31,325 nt of DNA from a virus. The position numbers were made by a program, and so were the translations under genes. How positions within the stretch are numbered: position 1 is the stretch's first letter; each line of letters starts with the position of its first letter. The notes beneath the pieces are model-generated. The model worked only from the letters and a program-made list of their open reading frames with translations. It was not told the DNA's origin and ran no database searches. Shown here one piece after another: positions 7,501 through 13,352 of this stretch. The stretch covers positions 1-31,325 of the IMG/VR virus record IMGVR_UViG_3300020109_000088; one strand, 5' to 3'.

Positions 7501-7836
7501 AATTTCATTTAACCTATTAAGATTTTCTAGCCCTGCCTGATTCTTGGCTAGAAGAATTATATGATTATAAACCATGTCTAATGGTGTAGTACGATCCTCT
7601 TTGTCTCTTCGATCAAAGCGATCCTCACACATATAACCTTCTATGCCAAGAATAGGTTTGATACCACTTTCTTTGGCAATGCGATACATTTCTCTGTGGC
7701 CAGAAAGGGAGCCGTGGTCTGTAATCGCTATTGCAGGCATACCCAACTTAACTGCACGTGCTACATATTCGGACGGCAACCCAATACCATCGAATAGTGA
7801 AAAGTGAGTATGTAAGTGTAGTGGTACGTAGTTCAT
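4558..7836 (-). CDS. dnaE: DNA polymerase III alpha subunit (DnaE-type, C family)
   Basis: A 1092-residue replicative polymerase, close to the usual DnaE length. An N-terminal PHP domain (about 3-210) keeps metal ligands H7/H9 (HLHTHFS), D40-H41 (ITDHG), E66, C142, H181 and D206/H208 (TPDCHH). The catalytic core has GPGRGSSAGS at 381-390, active-site Asp D422 and D424 (PDIDTDI), and the third Asp D569 in IKIDALGL. A helix-hairpin-helix-like segment lies near 830-890. Two OB-like beta regions follow (about 935-995 and 1018-1090). The first stop of the upstream SSB gene is three bases before ATG 7836 (TAGTAGATG). No separate DnaQ exonuclease or clamp is visible nearby, so the PHP site may supply proofreading. 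Confidence 0.95.
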   Translation of the reverse strand: MNYVPLHLHTHFSLFDGIGLPSEYVARAVKLGMPAIAITDHGSLSGHREMYRIAKESGIKPILGIEGYMCEDRFDRRDKEDRTTPLDMVYNHIILLAKNQAGLENLNRLNEIAWTEGYYKKPRIDFEILSQHKEGIIVSSACPSGIIAKSIELGELGMAKKYIKWFKETFGDDYYLEVMPHNDYSVNNTILQLADEFKIKPIVTPDCHHVDPSQKEIQELKLILNTYSNKIQKDATYEKSKKQGDLMKRLDYLYGADRQMSFNKFDIHLLSYEEIQAAMEKQSIYRTDIYENTVELANSIEDYEIKDGLNLLPVQYKNPDKQLEELAMSGLVAKGLDKNKEYLDRLHEELEVIKNKKFGPYFLVVQSMISWAKKEDILIGPGRGSSAGSLLCYVLGITEIDPIKHGLLFFRFINPERNDFPDIDTDIQDSRRDEVKDYLVRQYKHVASIATFLEFKDKGVVRDVARVLNIPLSDVNKVLKLVDTWDDYCTSKTTLWFREKYPELEEYGEKLRGRIRGTGIHAAGVVTSKNPIFRYAPMETRNAPGSDERIPVVAVDMEEAERIGLIKIDALGLKTLSVIKDTVNIIKEREGTDIDLLNIDMSDPKVYQMLSDGHTKGVFQCEAAPYTNLLIKMGVKNLSELAASNALVRPGAMNTIGKDYIERKHGRQAVNYLHQTMKPFTEETYGCILYQEQVMQACVELGGMSWSEADKVRKIIGKKKDARELDAFRDKFVGGASKYINPNTARDLWHDFEEHAGYSFNKSHAVAYSTLSYWTAWLKHYYPLEFMYSVLKNEGDKDARTEYLIEAKRMGIRVKLPHINESDIDFKIEGKGIRIGLTAIKYISDKIAERYIQARPFKSYAELEKFTFTKGNGVNSRALQALNVIGAAEFSDNIKTEEEKREHLYEYLNLPEFNMTIPSHYYAFIQEISDFDDKGCYIFLGMVKSIKRGKGWSRVEILDKTGSVGIFDDENTTIETGRSYLVLCSDNRIVSAVPVDEIKSSSAALVKFLNYKMLPYKDDEMFVVSFKPRITKKGKKMASLTLADTKRDLHSITVFPTSFAKAYMHIKEGNAYKFEFGKTKEGTVILEDVNVS

Positions 7837-7839
7837 CTA

Positions 7840-8502
7840 CTACCAGTCGATGTTGGTCGCTGATGTAGATGAAGGCGAATCAAAACCAAGATAGAATGCC
7901 TCTTGTTCCGCATATGGAACACGGCGCAATGCCTTTTCTAAAGGATATGGTTCTACCTCTGTCCAGTTAAAAGGTTCTTTATCTGGTGGTGAAGGAAGCA
8001 AGATGTAAGTAGTTTCTTTTCCTTGACCATTGCGCTTTAACTTCCATGTTAGATTTGAAATGCTGCCAGTTTCCATAGCATGATCTCTAATTACATTAAA
8101 TGAAGATTGCTTGCTAATACCCATTGACCAAATGGCGACATAAGGGTTTGGCTCAATGCCATCATCTACAAGTACATTGCAATAAAAACGAAGACGACCA
8201 CGCCATCCGCTGTTACCCTTTGGATCTTTGCGATACAACTCTTCCGCCCAGTCACGACCCTCTGTGTCCATAGTGTCTACAGCCTTACGCTTATAGTCTT
8301 TTGGATTTGTGTGTTCTTTAACAACAAACGCTAAACCACGTTTGCTGTCATAATTTGCAGAATCCTCATCTAATTCTTCAACGAATCGGATTTTAACGGC
8401 CTGCCCATCGGCTAGTTTTAGCCACTTAACCTTTGGTCCACTCTCTTCTGCTTTCTTGTCAAGCAGAGCATTGATATTTTTTAGTCCTACGATTTTGTTC
8501 AT
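7840..8502 (-). CDS. Probable single-stranded DNA-binding protein
   Basis: A 220-residue protein. The N-terminus (VGLKNINALLDKK) is followed by a beta-rich part with WLKLADGQAVKIRFVEEL, then a basic KDYKRKA segment and alternating strands such as LRFYCNVLVDD and YVAIWSMGISKQS. This is the look of OB-fold phage SSBs of the gp32/gp2.5 kind. Placement directly between primase and polymerase genes supports this strongly. The C-terminus (ATNIDW) is only mildly acidic, and the usual run of acidic residues that recruits partners is absent. No zinc-binding cysteine set is seen, only one Cys. Start ATG 8502 has AGAGGAGA upstream. An unrelated replication accessory protein is possible. The family call depends partly on gene order. 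Confidence 0.58.
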   Translation of the reverse strand: MNKIVGLKNINALLDKKAEESGPKVKWLKLADGQAVKIRFVEELDEDSANYDSKRGLAFVVKEHTNPKDYKRKAVDTMDTEGRDWAEELYRKDPKGNSGWRGRLRFYCNVLVDDGIEPNPYVAIWSMGISKQSSFNVIRDHAMETGSISNLTWKLKRNGQGKETTYILLPSPPDKEPFNWTEVEPYPLEKALRRVPYAEQEAFYLGFDSPSSTSATNIDW

Positions 8503-8517
8503 GATTTCTCCTCTTGT

Positions 8518-9462
8518 TTATTTTAGCATAGACAGTATTGATTTGTCGAACTGATATTCTAGTTCTTTAATTGACTTATCGTCCATATCGCCTATATCTT
8601 TATATTGTTTATCTAAGTTAATCACAGTAACGTTGCCATTTAATCTTTCGACTATTTTTTCTTTCATGTTACCGCCTGCCTCATCATTATCAGCAATAAT
8701 TATTATATCACTAAAATATTTTTGAAGCAAATCTATTTGTTTGGATGAAACATTAGCGCCAAGTGTGGCGACTGCTGGGAATCCCACCTGATCTAATCGA
8801 ATAGCATCAAATGAGGATTCTACAACATAAACTTTTGATGCTGTTTTAACTCTGTTTAAATTAAATAATATTTTTGACTTAGGAAGTTTTGGAGTGTTCT
8901 TAAAATCTTTGCCCTCAATGGACCTTCCAACAAAGCCTACGCATAAGCCGTCATTATTATGAACTGGTATACATATCATGTCCTGTGTTGCAGAATAGCC
9001 CAACTTAAACTTAATTGCAGATTCTTTATTAATATTTCTTTTTATAAAGTACTCTTTTGCTCTTTCAGATACGATTGCTTGTTCATGAAGTCTTTGAACA
9101 ACAGAAGCGTCAAATTCTTCCCATTCTTCTTTTTCTCTCAATTTAAAATTGACATCAGATAAAATATCAGTTTCAACCTCTTTGCTTTTAATAAATCTAA
9201 CAGACTCAAAATATGTTCTATTTGAATAATGCATTACTAATTCTATTAAATCTACAGTTTTGCCACAAGAAAAACAAAAAAACAAACCGCTATATTTATT
9301 TATTTCTCCAGCAGGGGTGCGGTGATTAGAATGAAATGGGCAAAAGACAATATACTCAGAATCAGATTCTTTCTCTACAGTTACGCCAGATCCTGCGAGA
9401 ACTCTCTTAACCTGACTGGCTGTGTATAAATTGGTTTCGTTCCGTCTATCCCTAGTATCCAT
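8518..9462 (-). CDS. DNA primase, DnaG-type (CHC2 zinc finger and TOPRIM)
   Basis: A 314-residue protein. A CHC2-type zinc finger has C41-x2-H44 (CPFHSN) and C63-x2-C66 (FFCFSCG), which binds template DNA. A TOPRIM fold follows, with the glutamate in VVESSFDAIRL (E215) and D258-x-D260 in IIIIADNDEAG, the metal site for RNA primer synthesis. It is shorter than bacterial DnaG and lacks an obvious C-terminal helicase-binding domain, as in many phage primases. Start ATG 9462 has AGAAGG four bases upstream and lies 82 bases inside the upstream gene. No later in-frame start would keep the helix before the zinc finger. It works with the DnaB-like helicase two genes upstream. Confidence 0.9.
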   Translation of the reverse strand: MDTRDRRNETNLYTASQVKRVLAGSGVTVEKESDSEYIVFCPFHSNHRTPAGEINKYSGLFFCFSCGKTVDLIELVMHYSNRTYFESVRFIKSKEVETDILSDVNFKLREKEEWEEFDASVVQRLHEQAIVSERAKEYFIKRNINKESAIKFKLGYSATQDMICIPVHNNDGLCVGFVGRSIEGKDFKNTPKLPKSKILFNLNRVKTASKVYVVESSFDAIRLDQVGFPAVATLGANVSSKQIDLLQKYFSDIIIIADNDEAGGNMKEKIVERLNGNVTVINLDKQYKDIGDMDDKSIKELEYQFDKSILSMLK

Positions 9463-9707
9463 TCTGCCTTCTTTCTCCCTATATATATTCCGTATACGCT
9501 TAATTCAAAATTAAAATAGTTTTTGTCTTCACTGTAAGATAATGTAAATTCTGGATTAATGTCAAATCTTGGAGCATATCCAGATAGGCGCATTTCTGAT
9601 ACCAGTAATCTGATATATTCTTGTTGCAGTCTGTATATGGCCGAGTCATCAACTATGATTCCGTCCAGCCCAAACCGCTTTATCGCCTTGTGTGGAAATG
9701 TCTCCAT
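9381..9707 (-). CDS. Unknown protein between helicase and primase
   Basis: A 108-residue alpha/beta protein. It contains RLQQEYIRLLVSEMRLSGY (helix), DINPEFTLSYSEDKNYF and FELSVYGIYIGRKKAEWI, the last part being the most family-like. No catalytic motif is visible and I do not recognise it. Position between helicase and primase suggests a replisome accessory role, such as helicase-primase coupling. The last 27 codons overlap the primase gene in another frame. ATG 9707 has no Shine-Dalgarno sequence, but TATAAT lies seven bases upstream, overlapping the helicase stop. It may thus be made from a leaderless transcript, or by coupling to the helicase, whose stop is 8 bases away. Confidence 0.7.
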   Translation of the reverse strand: METFPHKAIKRFGLDGIIVDDSAIYRLQQEYIRLLVSEMRLSGYAPRFDINPEFTLSYSEDKNYFNFELSVYGIYIGRKKAEWILGIDGTKPIYTQPVRLREFSQDLA

Positions 9708-9714
9708 GTGGCAT

Positions 9715-9720
9715 ATTATA
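9715..9720 (-). promoter_or_regulatory. TATAAT -10 box, candidate leaderless promoter
   Basis: The minus strand reads GTATAAT overlapping the helicase stop codon. Seven bases separate the box from ATG 9707, so a transcript would begin at or next to the start codon. No Shine-Dalgarno sequence precedes that ATG. No clear -35 element is found, which is common in leaderless actinobacterial promoters. Confidence 0.45.
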
Positions 9721-10942
9721 CTGACTTATCTTCATAATCCTTATACCTATAATATCCTTTGTCAAAATCAACCTGAACCAAGAACTCGCCCATAAAACCA
9801 TGGCGATTCTTGCGAAATACGCATTCAATTACATCGCTATTAGATGCTCTACCCAATGCAAGGACCCAGTCAGCATCATAGGCAATCTGCCTTGACCATG
9901 CCGTTTGTCCAAGGGTCGGCACAATTTCAAGTTTTTTGACATCATCGGGGGTAGCAGATGAAATGGCAATAATAGGAACCTCTTCACTAATAGCCATTAA
10001 CTTAAGTTCACGAGACAGGTTCTTCATTCGTACCGTTTCATTTTCAGACTTTTGGTTTGGAGACATTAACTGTAGATAATCGACAACAACAAAGTCTGGC
10101 TTATATTGATCTATTTTTCCACGAAGAACTATTGGGTTGATATCTCCGCCAGTATCGTTTGAAACAATATGAAACTCTGGCCTACCTTGAACATTTTTAG
10201 CATGCCAAGATTTAAGCGTATCCATCTCAACCTGACCAGCACTTAGTTTTCTATGAGACCATACCCCTTCTCCCATGATTGCAAATACACGATTGCGAAC
10301 TTCAACTTCAGACATTTCAAGACTTATGATCATCGGGCTACGACCCTGTTTCCAGGCCTGTACAGCAAAATAGAGAGACAACCACGACTTTCCTATGCCT
10401 GGGTATGCAAGAAAGACCCCCAACTGCCCTGGCATAATTCCAGCAGGTAAATAGTTATCAAATCCTGGAAGACCAGTTTTGATTCCAATTGCCCCCATTG
10501 CTTGCTGTTTTTTAAGATTTTCAAAATAGGCGATTGCAGAATCTAAATCTGTAACATCAATATCACGAATGGCTGCTGTGTTTTTTCTTAACTCTGCAGT
10601 TTTAGTAATTAAAGACTCAAGGGCACCCAGTCCCTGTCCACCTTGAACATCTGTAGCAGCAGATCTAATAATCTCTTTAAGGCTATTTGTTAAATATTCT
10701 GCTTGTACTTCTTCAAGATGATGTTTGGTAGAACCTACATTACTGACTGGCTCAAAATCCCTAAACTTTTCTATAACCAATTCTGTTGGAGGGACAGTTG
10801 AGTTATGTTCGTAGTATCTTTTAATAAATTGCCATAGGTCTGTGTGTGTGGTTAAAATATTGTCTATATTGGCCTGCAACAATACGTGTGCCTGCTTGTC
10901 TTGCAGCACTGCAGAAATTAGTTTAGATTCTACATCGTTCAT
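9716..10942 (-). CDS. Replicative DNA helicase, DnaB-like
   Basis: A 408-residue RecA-fold hexameric helicase. The N-terminal helical domain (about 1-65) is DnaB-like (ESKLISAVLQDKQAH). The C-terminal domain has GIKTGLPGFDNYL at 153-165, Walker A YPGIGKSW at 180-187, and SLEMSEVEVRNR at 207-218, the classic DnaB motif. Walker B VVVDYLQLM is at 285-293 and the RELKLMA motif at 311-317. It unwinds DNA at the fork ahead of the DnaE-type polymerase. Its ATG at 10942 overlaps the TGA of the 42-residue membrane gene (ATGA), so the two are translationally coupled. It is somewhat shorter than bacterial DnaB (about 450-470), the N-terminal part being reduced. Confidence 0.92.
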   Translation of the reverse strand: MNDVESKLISAVLQDKQAHVLLQANIDNILTTHTDLWQFIKRYYEHNSTVPPTELVIEKFRDFEPVSNVGSTKHHLEEVQAEYLTNSLKEIIRSAATDVQGGQGLGALESLITKTAELRKNTAAIRDIDVTDLDSAIAYFENLKKQQAMGAIGIKTGLPGFDNYLPAGIMPGQLGVFLAYPGIGKSWLSLYFAVQAWKQGRSPMIISLEMSEVEVRNRVFAIMGEGVWSHRKLSAGQVEMDTLKSWHAKNVQGRPEFHIVSNDTGGDINPIVLRGKIDQYKPDFVVVDYLQLMSPNQKSENETVRMKNLSRELKLMAISEEVPIIAISSATPDDVKKLEIVPTLGQTAWSRQIAYDADWVLALGRASNSDVIECVFRKNRHGFMGEFLVQVDFDKGYYRYKDYEDKSV

Positions 10943-11067
10943 CGAGACACCTTATACAATATTAACGCCTGCATCACAAGCACAATTAATGTACCAACAG
11001 TCCTAATTAATCCCATCTTATGATTGTGCTCATCGCACCATCTTTCTAAGCGGTCTCTTTCTGCCAT
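10939..11067 (-). CDS. 42-residue single-span membrane protein
   Basis: Short gene read directly from the sequence: ATG 11067 to TGA at 10939-10941. The product has a charged N-terminus (MAERDRLERWCDEHNHK), then one hydrophobic segment (MGLIRTVGTLIVLVMQALIL) and a short basic tail (YKVSR), so it should sit in the membrane with one span. A strong GGGGGAGG sequence ends two bases before ATG. The stop overlaps the helicase start as ATGA, and the gene begins 22 bases inside the DUF2061 gene, so it fills what would otherwise be a 103-base gap in a packed run. These points make it a real gene. Function is unknown. Placement next to another small membrane protein hints at a shared membrane role. Confidence 0.72.
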   Translation of the reverse strand: MAERDRLERWCDEHNHKMGLIRTVGTLIVLVMQALILYKVSR

Positions 11068-11267
11068 GACCTCCCCCATCTAACCTTAAGCCAAGTTCTC
11101 TCATGTATATAATATAAAATGAAATTAATAACATTTGACACAATTGTAAACGATACGGTAAAGGCAATATCCTTAGTATAATACCAAGCAAGCACAAAGG
11201 TGCTAATGACTGCTATGACTCTCCATGTTAAGGCCTTGGTCAATGATCTTGCTTTTGTACTATTCAC
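11046..11267 (-). CDS. DUF2061-family small membrane protein
   Basis: A 73-residue protein matching the DUF2061 pattern: RSLTKALTWRVIAVISTF, then two hydrophobic spans (about 15-33 and 36-54), ending in the typical YYIHERTW motif. The start is GTG 11267 with AAGGAG seven bases upstream, overlapping the stop of the preceding gene by eight bases. DUF2061 proteins are predicted two-span inner membrane proteins of unknown function, also found in phages and cyanobacteria. In this location, between small unknown proteins and the replicative helicase, it could anchor replication at the membrane, but that is speculation. The family call rests on the WR and HERxW signatures and the length. Confidence 0.83.
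   Translation of the reverse strand: MNSTKARSLTKALTWRVIAVISTFVLAWYYTKDIAFTVSFTIVSNVINFILYYIHERTWLKVRWGRSWQKETA
11070..11077 (-). promoter_or_regulatory. Ribosome-binding site of the 42-residue gene
   Basis: The minus strand reads GGGGGAGG, ending two bases before ATG 11067. The spacing is short, but the match is strong and stands out in AT-rich DNA. It lies inside the DUF2061 coding region and supports the short gene as real. Confidence 0.5.
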
Positions 11268-11568
11268 TTAACCACTCCTTAGCCTTTTTTCTACGCTCTG
11301 CTCGTTCTTTTGTGTCTTTTATATGTTGTTCTTTTGCTTCCAGTATATCATCTGCCGTGTAGGCAAAATGACTCCATGTCGGATTGGATACCACTTCAAA
11401 ATAATACTCAAGTAACTCGTAGCAGGTCTCTAGTCCATATGAGTCAATAATTGCGTTAGCAGACCACTGCTCAACCCATTTGTTATATCTTGGCTTGTGT
11501 CCTAGTTTAAACGTGTAGTGTTTGTCAAACCGACTTAACAGAGCCAATCGCTTCTGCTTGTCGGTCAT
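11260..11568 (-). CDS. Unknown helical protein
   Basis: A 102-residue, charged, mostly helical protein. The N-terminal basic part (MTDKQKRLALLSRFDKHYTF) is followed by an aromatic-rich centre (YNKWVEQW; LLEYYFEVVSNPTWSHF) and a strongly charged C-terminal helix (KDTKERAERRKKAKEWL). The aromatic motif with Trp-Ser-x-Phe recalls short domains of phage replication initiation or helicase-loading proteins, and the helicase is two genes downstream. This is only a suggestion. Start ATG 11568 lies one base after the stop of the upstream gene, with a weak AGG eight bases upstream. Its stop overlaps the DUF2061 start. Confidence 0.65.
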   Translation of the reverse strand: MTDKQKRLALLSRFDKHYTFKLGHKPRYNKWVEQWSANAIIDSYGLETCYELLEYYFEVVSNPTWSHFAYTADDILEAKEQHIKDTKERAERRKKAKEWLSE

Positions 11569-11569
11569 A

Positions 11570-11776
11570 TTAGTTACCTGATTCTAATTGACCTTCTGCT
11601 TCTAAAACTTTTGCTGCTAGTTTATCCTCAACAAACTTATATACACGCTCAAAAGCCTGATCTGTATTTTCTGCATCACGCTTTGAATCTGTAATCCCCA
11701 GATCAATTCTTAATGATTGAAAATTTCCAAGGTTAACCGTATAGCCTAGCGTTACTGATATCTTTGTGTCTTCCAT
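11570..11776 (-). CDS. Small protein of a phage family of unknown function
   Basis: A 68-residue protein. The N-terminal half is beta-like (ISVTLGYTVNLGNFQSLRID), followed by an acidic helical half (AFERVYKFVEDKLAAKV). I recall similar small proteins with a TLGYTxNLGNF motif in other phage genomes, with no known function. Start ATG 11776 has AGAAAGG seven bases upstream. The 14-base gap to the MerR-like gene holds this ribosome-binding site and nothing else. No metal-binding or catalytic residues stand out. Its position at the head of the replication block suggests a replication or regulation accessory role. Confidence 0.65.
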   Translation of the reverse strand: MEDTKISVTLGYTVNLGNFQSLRIDLGITDSKRDAENTDQAFERVYKFVEDKLAAKVLEAEGQLESGN

Positions 11777-11790
11777 TTAATGCCTTTCTG

Positions 11791-12333
11791 TTATATTGAT
11801 TCTGACCAAATTGGTATAAATCTACCGTCCTCAGTCTTCGTATATGTCAGTATACCATCTCCCATTCGGCGTGTCAACTCAGCCTTTGTTGGAGTGATAT
11901 CGTTTGTTATTAAGTTGTCTTTTCTTGGCCTACCAATATGGTATGTAGCCAGTATATCACGAATTTCTTTTACTTGCGATTCAGAATAATAAGATCTTAC
12001 TTGCCATCCACGTTGACCGCCCTTTTGCGATCCAGTTGGAGATGGAATAATTTGACGCTTCATTAATGATGGCATATACTTTTTATGTCTATTAACAAGG
12101 TCAGCAGTTTCTCCCACTGTGTATGCCCTCTCTCTTTTAGTTTTAAAATCACTTATTAGACAACTCTCCATCCTATCTTTATTAATATTATAAATTGACA
12201 TAATGCCATTAGATCTGTTATAATGCACAACCCTAATCAAATCTTTATTTAAAAACCAAACTTTTTTATTACCAGGTATTACAGGAGCGACATTGTATTC
12301 TTCGCTCGTTCTGTTTCCTTTTTTAGTAGCCAT
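11791..12333 (-). CDS. MerR-like helix-turn-helix DNA-binding protein
   Basis: A 180-residue basic protein. Residues 1-65 have an extended, strand-rich domain (VWFLNKDLIRVVHYNRSNG). From about 70 to 130 it shows a MerR-type winged helix-turn-helix: YTVGETADLVNRHKKYMPSL, a wing with GSQKGGQRGW, then YYSESQVKEIRDILA. GRPRKD just after resembles an AT-hook, which would suit AT-rich DNA. Likely a DNA-binding regulator, or an excisionase- or replication-origin-type binder. There is no effector-binding cysteine domain. Start ATG 12333 has GGAGGAAGG close upstream, inside the zinc ribbon gene, which it overlaps by 55 bases. It lies at the boundary between tail and replication genes, a sensible site for a switch gene. 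Confidence 0.6.
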   Translation of the reverse strand: MATKKGNRTSEEYNVAPVIPGNKKVWFLNKDLIRVVHYNRSNGIMSIYNINKDRMESCLISDFKTKRERAYTVGETADLVNRHKKYMPSLMKRQIIPSPTGSQKGGQRGWQVRSYYSESQVKEIRDILATYHIGRPRKDNLITNDITPTKAELTRRMGDGILTYTKTEDGRFIPIWSESI

Positions 12334-12470
12334 CGACCTTCCTCCGAATCAGACGGTGGGTGAAAAAATTTTCTTGATCCACATACTAAACAGTATACCT
12401 CTAAATGTGATATTGAATTGTAAACCCTGTCTACTAGCATTTTGTGAAAACATTTTACACATTTTATCAT
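12279..12470 (-). CDS. Small zinc ribbon protein at the tail-replication boundary
   Basis: A 63-residue protein with C4-x2-C7 (IKCVKCFHK) and C27-x2-C30 (YCLVCGSRKF), a canonical four-cysteine zinc ribbon, then a charged helix (RWLLKKETERAK). ATG 12470 overlaps the stop codon of the upstream tail gene (TAATG) and has no Shine-Dalgarno sequence, so translation should depend on the upstream gene. It overlaps the MerR-like gene by 55 bases. Zinc ribbons of this size in phages can be transcription factors or polymerase-binding proteins. Function here is unknown. Confidence 0.7.
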   Translation of the reverse strand: MIKCVKCFHKMLVDRVYNSISHLEVYCLVCGSRKFFHPPSDSEEGRWLLKKETERAKNTMSLL

Positions 12471-12913
12471 TAAAGAGGAATGCCGACAACCAATATATTT
12501 ACCGATACTGACAAGTTTCCAGTTTCATTAAATCTAACTATGCCCTCTACACGTGAAGTTCCAACACTTTTTAAAACTACGGTAACATTTTCTCCAGCAT
12601 TAGTCTGTCCTATATTTACTGGTGTGGCGGTTGCAACTGGCTTAAATTTAAATTCGGCTGGAAACACATACTCAAAAGACTCTTCATCACCAATATTTTT
12701 TGAAGCGTTGGTTACAACTACTTTTTCTGTTCCAATAATTCTTGCCTCAGAAGCCTTGACTGATCTTGGCCCGTCACCTGGAATATCAACTGTTACATAT
12801 TTTGACGACGAAGGTGATATTTGTTTCGACAATTCATTTATCGCATTTACTATGCTATAAATATAGTTTACGTCTAGAGGCTGTCCTCGTTCTGGTGGTG
12901 ATATTTGTGCCAT
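12470..12913 (-). CDS. Tail tip/virion structural protein
   Basis: A 147-residue protein. A short N-terminal helix (VNYIYSIVNAINELSKQI) is followed by a Ser-rich linker and a beta-rich domain (KYVTVDIPGDGPRSV to VSVNILVVGIPL), typical of trimeric tail tip or fibre components. It is the last of the tail gene run, after an FN3-like protein. Start ATG 12913 has AGGAGGAA upstream. A 12-base palindrome containing TATAAT lies immediately before it. It could be a small adhesin or decoration protein. I do not recognise a named family. Confidence 0.6.
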   Translation of the reverse strand: MAQISPPERGQPLDVNYIYSIVNAINELSKQISPSSSKYVTVDIPGDGPRSVKASEARIIGTEKVVVTNASKNIGDEESFEYVFPAEFKFKPVATATPVNIGQTNAGENVTVVLKSVGTSRVEGIVRFNETGNLSVSVNILVVGIPL

Positions 12914-12923
12914 AGTTCCTCCT

Positions 12924-12935
12924 GTATAATTATAC
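12924..12935. promoter_or_regulatory. 12-base palindrome GTATAATTATAC with TATAAT box
   Basis: A perfect inverted repeat covering the stop codon of the FN3-like gene and lying just before the AGGAGGAA ribosome-binding site of the next gene. The minus-strand TATAAT is at 12929-12934. It could be a promoter element, an operator half-site pair or chance in AT-rich DNA. Confidence 0.3.
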
Positions 12936-13352
12936 CAAACTTAAAGTTCCCAAAAATATAGTATTGACGGTTCTTCTTTCTTTAATTATTCCGCCTATTT
13001 GTACGGCTATTTCTACACTGCTACCGCCCTGACTAACAATAGAGTAGTTATTTGAAACAGAGGCTCCATGATATGTGTAATTGGTTTGATTGTTATATTT
13101 TATAAATATATCATAAGACGCTATGCCTGGAACAGACTCCCAAGTGACCATGATAATAGAGTTAATTTGTGCAATGCTGCCGTTAACCAAAGACAGTGGT
13201 TTTCCAGTAACCTTGTGTATGTAAGACCAGTGCGAATATCTATTCTTATCTTGTGAAGCAATTCTATATCTAACTAAATATTCACCATCTTTACCCGCTG
13301 GGGGCAAGGACGATCTCGGAATAATTACTTTCTTGGTACCCTGATCAGCCAT
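12930..13352 (-). CDS. Tail protein with fibronectin type III-like fold
   Basis: A 140-residue protein. YLVRYRIASQDKNRYSHWS (about 24-42) and VTWESVPGIASYDIFIKYN show alternating strands with the Trp/Tyr pattern of FN3-like modules, which are common on phage tails and bind carbohydrate or host surface weakly. Start ATG 13352 overlaps the stop of the upstream gene by eight bases (ATGGCTGA). A TTG upstream at 13382 would add ten residues but lies further inside that gene. Followed 16 bases later by another tail gene. Probable role: minor tail or adhesion protein. The exact fold assignment is by eye. Confidence 0.6.
   Translation of the reverse strand: MADQGTKKVIIPRSSLPPAGKDGEYLVRYRIASQDKNRYSHWSYIHKVTGKPLSLVNGSIAQINSIIMVTWESVPGIASYDIFIKYNNQTNYTYHGASVSNNYSIVSQGGSSVEIAVQIGGIIKERRTVNTIFLGTLSLV

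Noticed and set aside
12480-12860. 126-codon open frame on the plus strand
   Set aside because: It lies fully antisense to a well-supported tail gene, has no ribosome-binding site, and all other genes are on the minus strand.
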